Part shown: positions 7,733 through 15,520 of the stretch, in pieces
Position numbering within the stretch: position 1 is the stretch's first letter
Layout: the number at the start of each line of letters is the position of its first letter
Source: Bradyrhizobium sp. 138
GTDB taxonomy: Bacteria; Pseudomonadota; Alphaproteobacteria; Rhizobiales; Xanthobacteraceae
Assembly (NCBI RefSeq): GCF_023074075.1
Contig: NZ_JADPKT010000029.1
Location: forward strand, 62,001 to 126,000
Direction of reading: 5' to 3'
Length of the DNA: 64,000 bases
Notes under the pieces: model-generated
What the model was told of the DNA's origin: nothing
Databases searched by the model: none
Seen by the model: only the letters and a program-made list of their open reading frames with translations
Made by a program: the position numbers and the translations under genes

Positions 7733-10700
7733 TCCCTTTCGATCGCCGCGCCGAACTTGTAGTTCACGCCGAGGCGGACAGTGTCGGTCCTGACCTGGGC
7801 ATCGGAATCGAACGATGTTGCCATGCCGGCGGCCATGTTCGGCGTGGCGCGGAATGAGCCGAGATCGGCGTGGAGATACTCGATCCGTCCGGTCCAGTTG
7901 CCGAACAGCCGGCTCTCCAGTCCGGCGCCGACGGCCCATCCGAAGCGGAACGTGTCGACATTGAAGGGCGTCGTCGTCGCAGCACCGGTTGTGGTGAAGC
8001 CCGACACCGTTCCCGACGAGTTCACCGTCCCGAACGGCACGCCGGCCGTGACATAGGCGAGGGTCGCAGGCGTCACCGCGACGCCGACGCGGCCGCGCAG
8101 CGAGGCCATCCAGTCGAGCCGGTAGCTCATGCTGGCCGTCATCGGGGCATCGAGCGGGAGCAGCGCTGCGTTGCAGGCCGCTGTCGGGCACGTGGTCGAC
8201 GATTGGCCGTGCTGGTTGGCGTAGACGAAATCGCCTTCGATGCCTGCCACCATCCGCCCCATTGTCCAGTTGTAACCGGCCTGGACACCGAGCCCTGCAT
8301 GATCGAGCCCGGCAGTCGGGCGTTCGCCATCGAGCGGAGTCTGGCTCGCATTGTCGATGAAGCCCGCATAGGTCTTTGCGGCACCCCATGAGTAGCCAGC
8401 GTTGCCGCCGGCGTAGAACCCGCTCCAGTCCCACGAGGCCGTCGACGGCGCCTTGCGGAAGATCGACGGCGCGTCCTGCTCCCTTGCAGCGCCAATTCTC
8501 GTGATGGCCGGTGCATCGGCGCCGTATTTGACGTTGAGGAAGAGCTTGACGGTCCGGCCCGGCTGCAGGATCTCGTCCTTGTGGAACTGGACGGAGTTGC
8601 GGATGTCGGCGTTGAGAAGATTGTCGCCGATCAGGCCGGTTGCCACTTCCACCGCACCCCAGGGAGAATCCTTCCAGCGCTGCCGGTGCTCGATCTGGAG
8701 CTTGAGCAGATTGTAGCCGTCGGTCGGCGTGTCGAATTGCGCAAAATCGTTCTGCCTGAAGGCGTGCAGCAGGTTCAGCCGCGCATACCAGGCCTCGCTT
8801 CGCCAGTAGACGCCGCCGCCGAGCCGCATCGGCGGGATGCGCGGCACGTTGGTGCCGTCGGTGAAGGTGGCGCGCACCATGTCGAACTGGCCTTCCAGTC
8901 CGAAGATGCCGCCGGAGAGCGGCGACACGTCCCATTGCCACGACAATTCGCCGCCGCGAAAGATCGCGTCGCGTTGCGAGTAGGCGACCTGGATGTAGTC
9001 GCCGGTGCCGCCGGCCACGCAGGTCGCAAACGTGGCCCCGCAGAAATTGCCGGTCGCCTGGCCGACGATGAACTTATCGTAGCGGGTGTAATAGAGGTTG
9101 GCATCGAACCTGACATCGCCGCGGGTTCGCTTCAGGCCGATCTCCGCGGTGTTGGCGGTCTCGAGCGAGAGGTCGGGATTACCGATCTTGAAGGTTTTCT
9201 CGGAGTCGTCAGGACCGCTTGCGAACAGTTCGAGGGCGCGCGGCGCGCGCTGGATCCGCTGCAGCGTCAGGCTCGCTTGAAGATACGACGGAAGATCCTT
9301 GATCACGCCGAAGCTGAGGCTGGTCGGCAGGAAGTCGGAGCGGGACGCCGAGCTTGTCGGCAGGTTCGGCGGCGGCAAATAGTTCGACGGGAATCCGAAT
9401 GAGGTGCCGGCGACATCGACGGATTCGATGCGGGCGGCGAACTGGGTTCGCAGCGTATCGGTGTGCTTCATTTCCTCGAAGAAATATCCGGCGGCGGTCG
9501 TGGTCTGCGCCGGCAGCAGGATCGCCTGGCCGATTGTGTCGAGGCGTTGGTATGCGCCCTGCACGCCGACGATGCTGGTCAGCGCGCCGAGCGGCGTCGC
9601 GACGGGCTGGCTCTCCACTTCGACCTTGCCTTCGGTCGCGCGGTTCTTGAACGTCGCGCCGATGGTCTGGAAAGTCCTGAAAGCGGTTTGGTTGACGTCG
9701 ATCTCGTCGTGGCGGTAGTCGGAGTAGCCGAGCCAGTAGCGCACGGCAGCGAATGCGGCGGCATCGGGGCGGTATTCGCCCTTGCTCATGATCTTGGTCT
9801 GCTCGAGATCGTTGTGCTGCTGGCTGTCGGCCGACGCGATGCCGGGGACGTGGTAGTCGCTGGTGAAGCGGGAGATCGACAGGCCGGCATATCCGCCATC
9901 GAACAGATAGGAGCCGCCGATCGCGGCGCCCGCGCTCCGCATCGCCGAGTTCGGCTGCCGCCCGTTGAAAGCCGGCGCCGGGCTCGGTGGGACCAAGTAA
10001 GGGTAGCTCGGGATGCGATAGTCCTGGGCGCCGCGGCCATAGACGTCGGCGTGCACGGCCGCATTGCCGGCGCCGGCGTCGAGCAGCAGGCCGCTCTCCC
10101 AGCCGCTGTCGACCGAGGTGACGGCCGACCGCAGCTCCGCGGCCATCCCGCCGACCGGCGCAGCAGTGGGAATCCGATTGTTGGTGACGTCAACGACGCC
10201 GCCAACCGCTTGCGAGCCGAAGCGCAGCGCACCCGGCCCGCGAAACACTTCGGTCTTCTGCAGCGCCAGTGGATCGAGCGGTACGCCATGATCCTGCGCG
10301 ATGTCGGAGACGTCGACGCTGCCGATGCCGTTTTCCTGGATTCTGACCTTGGCGTCGGACAGCCCGCGTAGAACGGGGCGCGATGAATGGTTTGACAGGC
10401 CGGCCGAGGTCGCTCCCGGGGCGGTGAAGAACAGATTTCCGAAGCTCGGGCTCGTGCTCGCCTGAATCTGGTCGCCGCTCAGTGCCGATGGTGAGAAGGG
10501 CGCGGCTGCAGATGCGGCCGCGGGCGGCGTGGCTGGCGCCGGTGCGGTGCGTGATGCGGCCGGCCGGCCGGCCGACGCGTTGCGGGTGGTGCGGCGCGTC
10601 GCCCTGGGCTGCCGGCTTTCGACCGTCACCTGGGGGATTTCGATTTCTGCTGGACTGTTGGCCTGCGCCGGCGACGATGGCGCGGGCGGTGACGGCTGCG

Positions 10701-10935
10701 CCGCAGGGGCGGGGGATGGGGACGCTGACGTCGCGGGGGCCGGCGCGGGAGCTGCGGACGGCCGCGCGTTCGATGCATCCGGCGCTGTGGGCGGCTGGGA
10801 CTGGATTGCGGGTGACCCGGACGGGCTGTCGGTCGAGGGCGGGGTGGCCTGCTGGGCCGCCGCGATCCCGTGCAGCCAGATCAAGGCGACCGACGTCGTG
10901 CCCAACAGGCCCCGACGAGCAACGCAAACACGCAT
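7729..10935 (-). CDS. TonB-dependent metal receptor fused to an Omp25/31-type beta-barrel
   Basis: This 1068-residue outer-membrane protein has a signal peptide (MRVCVARRGLL to GIAAAQ), an Ala/Pro/Ser-rich linker, a TonB plug domain around residues 165-270 and a 22-strand-type barrel to about residue 840. The plug contains RPVLRGLSDAKVRIQENGIG and FRGPGALRFGSQAVGGVVDV, close to the ZnuD group of metal receptors. The barrel ends normally at GRTVKLFLNVKYG. A further 225 residues follow, beginning WDWSGFYAGGNAGYSWG and ending RTDTVRLGVNYKFG, which is an Omp25/Omp31 porin-family barrel. The start at 10935 is chosen for its GGAGG site. Uptake of manganese is inferred from mntR next door. Such a two-barrel chain is unusual. 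Confidence 0.88.
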   Translation of the reverse strand: MRVCVARRGLLGTTSVALIWLHGIAAAQQATPPSTDSPSGSPAIQSQPPTAPDASNARPSAAPAPAPATSASPSPAPAAQPSPPAPSSPAQANSPAEIEIPQVTVESRQPRATRRTTRNASAGRPAASRTAPAPATPPAAASAAAPFSPSALSGDQIQASTSPSFGNLFFTAPGATSAGLSNHSSRPVLRGLSDAKVRIQENGIGSVDVSDIAQDHGVPLDPLALQKTEVFRGPGALRFGSQAVGGVVDVTNNRIPTAAPVGGMAAELRSAVTSVDSGWESGLLLDAGAGNAAVHADVYGRGAQDYRIPSYPYLVPPSPAPAFNGRQPNSAMRSAGAAIGGSYLFDGGYAGLSISRFTSDYHVPGIASADSQQHNDLEQTKIMSKGEYRPDAAAFAAVRYWLGYSDYRHDEIDVNQTAFRTFQTIGATFKNRATEGKVEVESQPVATPLGALTSIVGVQGAYQRLDTIGQAILLPAQTTTAAGYFFEEMKHTDTLRTQFAARIESVDVAGTSFGFPSNYLPPPNLPTSSASRSDFLPTSLSFGVIKDLPSYLQASLTLQRIQRAPRALELFASGPDDSEKTFKIGNPDLSLETANTAEIGLKRTRGDVRFDANLYYTRYDKFIVGQATGNFCGATFATCVAGGTGDYIQVAYSQRDAIFRGGELSWQWDVSPLSGGIFGLEGQFDMVRATFTDGTNVPRIPPMRLGGGVYWRSEAWYARLNLLHAFRQNDFAQFDTPTDGYNLLKLQIEHRQRWKDSPWGAVEVATGLIGDNLLNADIRNSVQFHKDEILQPGRTVKLFLNVKYGADAPAITRIGAAREQDAPSIFRKAPSTASWDWSGFYAGGNAGYSWGAAKTYAGFIDNASQTPLDGERPTAGLDHAGLGVQAGYNWTMGRMVAGIEGDFVYANQHGQSSTTCPTAACNAALLPLDAPMTASMSYRLDWMASLRGRVGVAVTPATLAYVTAGVPFGTVNSSGTVSGFTTTGAATTTPFNVDTFRFGWAVGAGLESRLFGNWTGRIEYLHADLGSFRATPNMAAGMATSFDSDAQVRTDTVRLGVNYKFGAAIERD

Positions 10936-10981
10936 CCACGACCTCCAACGCGCTTCCAGTATGCTTAGTAAAGACCCCAAT

Positions 10982-11000
10982 ATGTAGCTTAAGCTACGTT
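10982..11000. promoter_or_regulatory. Predicted MntR-binding palindrome between receptor gene and mntR
   Basis: GTAGCTTAAGCTAC at 10984-10997 is a perfect 14-bp palindrome, flanked by AT on the left and GTTTT on the right. Its arms resemble the enterobacterial MntR box, in which TAGC and GCTA half-sites are followed by a T-rich arm. It overlaps the expected -35 regions of both divergent genes, a good position for repression. Confidence 0.65.
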
Positions 11001-11014
11001 TTAGGAGCGTTGGC

Positions 11015-11020
11015 TATAAT
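11015..11020 (+). promoter_or_regulatory. -10 element (TATAAT) of mntR promoter
   Basis: A perfect TATAAT lies 82 bp before the proposed mntR start. The -35 position, 17 bp upstream, falls inside the palindrome at 10984-10997, which would make mntR autoregulated. No good -35 hexamer is visible. Confidence 0.45.
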
Positions 11021-11101
11021 GTCAAGGCTGTTGCAATTGCGAAGCTGTTGCAGGAAGGCGACGGACAAATCGCCGGCTTGCAATGTCCTGCCCGGGAGCC
11101 C

Positions 11102-11611
11102 ATGGTCCGTCATCCCATGACTACGGATTCTCCAATGAGCCGGAAGGCTTCACCTGCCCGCAAGCCCTCGCCGCATGCTCTTCCGACGGAACAGGCACAG
11201 GCGCGACGCTTTGGGAAGGCTCGTACTGCGCGGTCGACGGCGATCCTGGAGGACTATGTCGAGCTGATCGCCGATCTGATCGAGTCGACGGGTGAGGCGC
11301 GCGCCACCGACATCGCGCGACGGCTTGGGGTGTCGCATCCCACCGCGATCAACACGATCGCGCGGCTGAAGCGCGAGGATCTCGCCACGGCGCGCCCTTA
11401 TCGCGGCATTTTCCTGACCGAGAAAGGCGAAGCGCTCGCAAGGCGAGTGCGCGCGCGCCACCGTCTCGTGCTCGAAGTGCTGCTTGCGCTCGGCGTGCCG
11501 AAGGAGGCCGCCGAAGCGGATGCCGAAGGCATCGAGCACCATGTGTCGGAGGCGAGCCTCAAGGCCTTTTCGGATTTCCTCAAGGGATCGCGGATCAAGA
11601 AGGCGAGTTGA
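11102..11611 (+). CDS. mntR: MntR, manganese-responsive DtxR-family regulator
   Basis: The product matches MntR over its full length: a winged helix (ILEDYVELIADLIESTGEARATDIARRLGVSHPTAINTIARLKREDL) and a dimerisation/metal-binding half with FLTEKGEALARRVRARHRLVLEVLLALG and DAEGIEHHVSEASL, carrying the His and Glu residues that hold manganese. Mn-loaded MntR usually represses uptake genes. The start is uncertain: 11102 (169 aa), 11117 and 11135 are all possible, and 11135 (MSRKASPARK) fits the length of E. coli MntR best. It is divergent from the TonB receptor gene, across a predicted MntR box. Confidence 0.88.
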   Translation: MVRHPMTTDSPMSRKASPARKPSPHALPTEQAQARRFGKARTARSTAILEDYVELIADLIESTGEARATDIARRLGVSHPTAINTIARLKREDLATARPYRGIFLTEKGEALARRVRARHRLVLEVLLALGVPKEAAEADAEGIEHHVSEASLKAFSDFLKGSRIKKAS

Positions 11612-11714
11612 GAGAGGCCTCGTGCCGCAAAAAGGTCAAGTCGCCCAATCTTCCGATGGGCTGGCCGAAACCGGGATCAGGCGCTACGCAGGTCCGCGCC
11701 GAAGTCAGTGGGAA

Positions 11715-12494
11715 TCACCATTTCTCGACCCACGGCCGGAGCACGACTTCGAAGGCCCAGGTCGACCGATGCTGACGGTGGAGTTGCAGATAGGTCTCCG
11801 CAATGTGGGCAGGGTCGGCCATGTTGTCGTCGACAGTCGTTCCTGCAAGCCGGTGCGCCCGGGTCCCATCCTCCTGAGTCCAGCCGATCGCGGCGTCGAT
11901 CGGTACATTCGCCACGTGGATTCCCCGCGGCATCAGTTCTCTTGCCATGCTTTGCGCGAGTCCGGACTTGGCATGACATGCCATCGCAAATGCGCCACTT
12001 GATGGAAAGCCCTTGAGCGCCGCGCTGGCGTTCGTGAAAATGATGGTTCCTCTCGCACCATTGGCGTCGGGTTCGTTTCCGAGCATGAGCCGAGCTGCCT
12101 GTTGACCGACCAGAAACGCAGAGAACGCCGAGTTTCGAAGTGTCTCGAGCGCCATGACCGGATCGGCCTCGATCACGTTCTTGCGGAAAATGCCGGGAAC
12201 CCGGCCGTCGATGTTGTGCACGACGAGCCGCGGCGTCCCGATCTCTTGCACAACGTTCTCGAACAGCTTTGCCACGGCTGCCGGTTCGCTTGCATCGCAG
12301 GCGTATCGACGCACGCCATGCATCTTTTCGAGAGACTGAAGAACCGCTTTTTCGGGATTCCTGGCTGCGACGCCGACACGCATGCCGTTTTCCGCGAACA
12401 GCCGGGCGCAACTCGAGCTGATGCCCGGGCCACCGCCGACAATGAGTGCAACGTCCTGGTTTGAAGGTTGGGTGCCGTGTTCGGATTGAGCCAT
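11715..12494 (-). CDS. Atypical short-chain dehydrogenase/reductase
   Basis: The 259-residue SDR-fold protein has an N-terminal dinucleotide loop GGGPGISSSCARLFAENGM and later strands (VAARNPEK, YACDASEP, LVVHNIDG). In the catalytic region the usual Tyr-x3-Lys is changed: FAMACHAKSGLAQSMARELMP keeps the Lys but has Ala where Tyr should be. Such forms occur in a subgroup of SDR proteins and may bind NAD(P) without classical oxidoreduction. AGGTG precedes the start at 12494. It is the last gene of a hydrolase / dehydrogenase / SDR operon running from 14423, 26 bp after the previous gene. Confidence 0.82.
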   Translation of the reverse strand: MAQSEHGTQPSNQDVALIVGGGPGISSSCARLFAENGMRVGVAARNPEKAVLQSLEKMHGVRRYACDASEPAAVAKLFENVVQEIGTPRLVVHNIDGRVPGIFRKNVIEADPVMALETLRNSAFSAFLVGQQAARLMLGNEPDANGARGTIIFTNASAALKGFPSSGAFAMACHAKSGLAQSMARELMPRGIHVANVPIDAAIGWTQEDGTRAHRLAGTTVDDNMADPAHIAETYLQLHRQHRSTWAFEVVLRPWVEKW

Positions 12495-12520
12495 GTTACA
12501 CCTCGGATGCGATTGGCGAC

Positions 12521-13525
12521 CTATTGGTTCACTGCAATGACGACCTTGCCCTTTGCGCGCCCGGTCTCGACATAGGCCAGCGCGTCCGCGGTCTTCTCGA
12601 ACGGGAAAACCTTGTCCACGACCGGACGGATTACGCCGGCTTCGATCAGGGACGTGATTTCGCGGAGCTGCTGTCCCTGCGCTCGCATGAACAGGAATGA
12701 GAAGCGCACACCAAGTTTTCCGGCTTTCTTCCGCACACCACGGCTCAGCAAGCGCATCACCAGTTTCAGGAAGAAGTTCATGCCCTGCTGCTTGGCGAAT
12801 TCGGGATCGGGCGGCCCGGAGATCGAGATGAGCAGGCCGCCCGGCTTGAGCACCCGCAGAGATTTATCGAGCGCCTTGGCGTCCTGGCTGTGCAGGACCA
12901 GATCGTAGCCCGACAGAACCTTCTCGAAATCCTGCGTCTTGTAGCCGATGACCAAATCCGCGCCGAGGCTCTTGACCAGCTCGGCATTTTTCGCGCTCGT
13001 CGTCGTCGCAACGACCGCACCGAGATGCTTGGCGAGTTGGATCGCGAAAGTCCCCACCCCGCCGGAGCCGGCCTGGATGAAGACCTTCTGGCCAGGCTTC
13101 AGCTTGCCCACCTCGACCAGCGCCTGCCAGGCGGTCAGCCCCACCAGCGGGATCGACGCGGCCTCTTCCATGCTGATGTTCGCAGGCTTCGGCGCCACGT
13201 CGGCTTCGTTCATCGCAATGAATTCGGCGAATGTTCCGATCCGATGATCGCGCGGCCGTGCATAGACCTCGTCGCCTGCCTTGAACCGCCTGACATTGCG
13301 GCCAACCCTGACGACCGTCCCGGCAACATCGTGGCCCAGAATGAAAGGCGGACGATATGGCAGGATGAGTTTGAATTCTCCATCCCTGAGCTTGGAGTCC
13401 AGAACGTTCACAGCAGTTGCGTGAATCCGAACCAGGACATCATCGTCCCGCAACTCCGGTTCTGGCATGGTTGCCGAGCGCAGAGTGCCCTTCTTCTTGT
13501 ATTTGTCGACGACGAATGCCTTCAT
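12521..13525 (-). CDS. Zinc-independent quinone/alkenal reductase (MDR superfamily)
   Basis: This 334-residue protein belongs to the medium-chain dehydrogenase superfamily. The GroES-like N-terminal half (VLVRIHATAVNVLDSKLRDG, FILGHDVAGTVVRVGRNVRRFKAGDEVYA) is followed by an NADPH-binding Rossmann domain with IQAGSGGVGTFAIQLAKHLGA. The Cys residues of the zinc-dependent enzymes are absent, so it is a quinone-oxidoreductase or enal-reductase-like enzyme. The start MKAFVVDKY at 13525 has GGAG eight bases upstream. A frame extending to 13720 is rejected because it runs into the hydrolase gene. It is the middle gene of the operon. Confidence 0.88.
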   Translation of the reverse strand: MKAFVVDKYKKKGTLRSATMPEPELRDDDVLVRIHATAVNVLDSKLRDGEFKLILPYRPPFILGHDVAGTVVRVGRNVRRFKAGDEVYARPRDHRIGTFAEFIAMNEADVAPKPANISMEEAASIPLVGLTAWQALVEVGKLKPGQKVFIQAGSGGVGTFAIQLAKHLGAVVATTTSAKNAELVKSLGADLVIGYKTQDFEKVLSGYDLVLHSQDAKALDKSLRVLKPGGLLISISGPPDPEFAKQQGMNFFLKLVMRLLSRGVRKKAGKLGVRFSFLFMRAQGQQLREITSLIEAGVIRPVVDKVFPFEKTADALAYVETGRAKGKVVIAVNQ

Positions 13526-13559
13526 GATGCCATCTCCAATTTGAAATTTGGTCGCGGTG

Positions 13560-14423
13560 TCAGGCGTCGAGGAAGGACAGCGCCTTCGGCACGAAATCGG
13601 CGTGGTACTGGAAAATGCCGCCATGCCCGGCATCTTCGTAGATGACCAATTGTGCGCCCGGGATACGCCGTGCCATGTCGGTGCTGTTTGCGGTCGGCAC
13701 CATGATATCGTTATCGCCATTCGCGACCAGGACCGGGATGCGGATGCTGCCGAGATCCTGAGGCGCCTCTTGGCCCCAGCTCTTGATCGCCTTGAGTTGC
13801 CGCAGCAGGGCCACTGGGGTGGCTGCTTTGTCCCGATCTGCCTTGCGCTCCTTCAGCCTTGCGAGAAAAGCCTTTGCGGCTCGGCGGCCATTGGCCGTGG
13901 AGGTGAAGAACAGGTAGAATTTCGGGTCTCGCAGTGTCAGCAAGCCCTTGATCATCAGCGGCCAGGACACCGGCCCAACCTTCTCGATGCCTTTGCCGCC
14001 TGCCGGGCCCGTGCCGGTCAGAATGAGCTTTCGCACGAGATGAGGCGCCTTCAGCGCGATATCCTGCGCCACGAAACCGCCGAGGGAAAAACCGAGCAGA
14101 TCGACTTTCTCAAAGCCCAGCGCGGCGATCAGAGCAATCGTATCTTGCGCCATTTCGCCAACGGAAACAGGCGCTTTCCCGCTTGAAGCGCCGATACCTC
14201 GGTAGTCGATCGCGATCACGCGATGCCTGGTGGCGAGCCCATCGACGATCGGTGGGTCGAAATTGTCGAGAACCGCGCCCCAATGGTTGAGAAGGATCAA
14301 TGGAACGCCAGTGCGTGGACCGATGTCGCGATAGGCAAAAGTTGTTCCTGCAGCACTGATCGAGAGATTCGGCGCATCGACATAGCGCACGATCGATCCC
14401 GGGTGGCTGACATAGTTTGACAT
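13560..14423 (-). CDS. Alpha/beta-fold hydrolase
   Basis: The 287-residue protein has the hydrolase catalytic triad: nucleophile elbow GFSLGG (Ser), the acid in NGDNDIMVP and the His in DAGHGGIFQYH. The oxyanion region LLNHWG and the RGIGASSG loop match haloperoxidase/esterase-like members. The start at 14423 is selected for GGAG six bases upstream. Earlier in-frame ATGs at 14495 and 14534 lack this. It leads an operon with an MDR reductase and an SDR protein and is divergent from an HxlR regulator, suggesting an inducible detoxification or catabolic unit with unknown substrate. Confidence 0.87.
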   Translation of the reverse strand: MSNYVSHPGSIVRYVDAPNLSISAAGTTFAYRDIGPRTGVPLILLNHWGAVLDNFDPPIVDGLATRHRVIAIDYRGIGASSGKAPVSVGEMAQDTIALIAALGFEKVDLLGFSLGGFVAQDIALKAPHLVRKLILTGTGPAGGKGIEKVGPVSWPLMIKGLLTLRDPKFYLFFTSTANGRRAAKAFLARLKERKADRDKAATPVALLRQLKAIKSWGQEAPQDLGSIRIPVLVANGDNDIMVPTANSTDMARRIPGAQLVIYEDAGHGGIFQYHADFVPKALSFLDA

Positions 14424-14539
14424 CACTTGCTCCATCGTTCGACTGGCACCGGAAGCACCCGGAATCAGCGCAATTCCCTGTTCTGTCTTGCTCATTCCGG
14501 CCTTCTCAATTTGCTCTGGAATATCGACGAACAATTTGT

Positions 14540-14570
14540 TACTATCAATTTAGTACGAAGTCACTACTAA
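14540..14570. promoter_or_regulatory. Candidate HxlR operator in divergent intergenic region
   Basis: The inverted repeat TACTA (14540-14544) / TAGTA (14551-14555) is followed by a third related half-site ACTACTAA (14563-14570). It lies between the hydrolase operon and the HxlR gene, immediately upstream of the latter, where an HxlR dimer would bind. Confidence 0.4.
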
Positions 14571-14582
14571 AACGAGACTTAC

Positions 14583-15014
14583 ATGAAAAAACTTTCGACC
14601 CAGCCCTGTATGATCGCCCGGAGCCTGGCGATTGTCGGGGACGCTTGGAGCATGTTGATCATGCGCGACGCCCATGGGGGCCTGACCCGCTTCGATGACT
14701 TTCGTAAGAGTCTCGGTATCGCGCCAACGATGCTGACAGGGCGGCTTTCAGCCCTAGTCGAGGAAGGGCTGCTGGAGAAACGCCGCTATTCAGACCGTCC
14801 GCCACGGGACGAATATGTGCTGACGGAAGCCGGGCGCGACTTCTTGCCGGTCCTGTTTGCGATCGGCGCGTGGGGACGCAAGCATCGCAGCGGAGGCAAG
14901 GTGACGCGGTTCTTCGACGCCGAGAACGGAACGGAGATCGATCCCCTCACCATCGACCGTGCGACCGGCGCTCCGATCGGAACACGTTCCATTCGTATCG
15001 CCGCAGTCGAATGA
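14583..15014 (+). CDS. HxlR family transcriptional regulator
   Basis: The 143-residue protein has the HxlR core: CMIARSLAIVGDAWSMLIMRDAHGG, FRKSLGIAPTMLTGRLSALVEEGLLEKRRYSDRPPRDEYVLTEAGRDFLPVL. The N-terminal Cys is the usual sensing residue. It is divergent from the alpha/beta hydrolase operon with 159 bp between the two starts and is the likely regulator of it. Other HxlR genes of this type respond to aldehydes or quinones. The ligand here is not known. Confidence 0.86.
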   Translation: MKKLSTQPCMIARSLAIVGDAWSMLIMRDAHGGLTRFDDFRKSLGIAPTMLTGRLSALVEEGLLEKRRYSDRPPRDEYVLTEAGRDFLPVLFAIGAWGRKHRSGGKVTRFFDAENGTEIDPLTIDRATGAPIGTRSIRIAAVE

Positions 15015-15201
15015 GCAATTCGCCTGGCATCTCCAGCTCGCGCGGTCGCGGGCGCGGTGCGAATACGGCGGTGACGGTCATTGAGCGCGATACCGCGCTC
15101 GGGCGCTTTGGTGAAACCGAGGATATTGCCGCCGTCGCAGCCTTTTTGGTTTCGGGGTGACCGCACAGGTCATCGAGGTCAGTGGAGGCTACAAGCTCTA
15201 G
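15011..15201 (+). pseudogene. SDR-family dehydrogenase C-terminal remnant
   Basis: The segment encodes ALGRFGETEDIAAVAAFLVSG and then, one frame over, GVTAQVIEVSGGYKL before the stop at 15199-15201. Together these match the last 35 residues of a classical SDR (the R-x-G-x-x-E-DIA and IxVxGG tail). The catalytic and NAD-binding parts are missing and a frameshift interrupts the rest, so it is a dead fragment. It probably dates from rearrangement next to the tRNA-associated island. Confidence 0.65.
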
Positions 15202-15225
15202 TCACTGCGGTGACGGGCGCAAAAG

Positions 15226-15245
15226 GGGCCGCTCGCGAGCGGCCC
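15226..15245. terminator. 20-bp perfect palindrome, possible terminator hairpin
   Basis: GGGCCGCTCG is followed directly by its reverse complement, so a 10-bp GC-rich stem can form. No T-run follows, so termination is only possible, not certain. A smaller GTCAC/GTGAC hairpin lies at 15201-15214. Confidence 0.4.
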
Positions 15246-15287
15246 TAGTATCCTGCGGTAGGTGTGTTCCCATGGTGCAGGGCAAGA

Positions 15288-15371
15288 TGGTGGAGGCCGG
15301 TAAGACTCGAACCTGCAACCAGACCGTTATGAGCGACCGGCTCATAACGCTCGTACCAATCGATCAGGCCC
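15288..15371 (-). pseudogene. Degenerate tRNA-Ile(CAT) copy
   Basis: On the minus strand the CCA end, T arm and anticodon arm of the intact tRNA at 25652 are recognisable (central block 15304-15334 nearly identical). The D-arm region is scrambled and carries an insertion, giving 84 nt instead of 76, and the acceptor stem has mismatches. It is not a functional tRNA. It lies in the same orientation as the other two copies, consistent with an old attachment site. Confidence 0.72.
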
Positions 15372-15520
15372 TAGTTAGGCACGTATCGCTCGCGGACGCA
15401 TTGCATCTGTCAGGCCCGCGGCCAATGAAGGCTTTCCGTGCTTTTGAGGCGAGTGGCAGATTTGCAGCGATCGACATCCTTCAGTCCGTTCAGGCTGCCG
15501 TAGCTTCTACGGTTGTTGGC

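Noticed and set aside
7628..8941. A 437-codon minus-strand frame within the TonB receptor gene
   Set aside because: It is the same strand in another frame, with Arg/Ala-rich composition and no motif; the receptor frame has complete domains.
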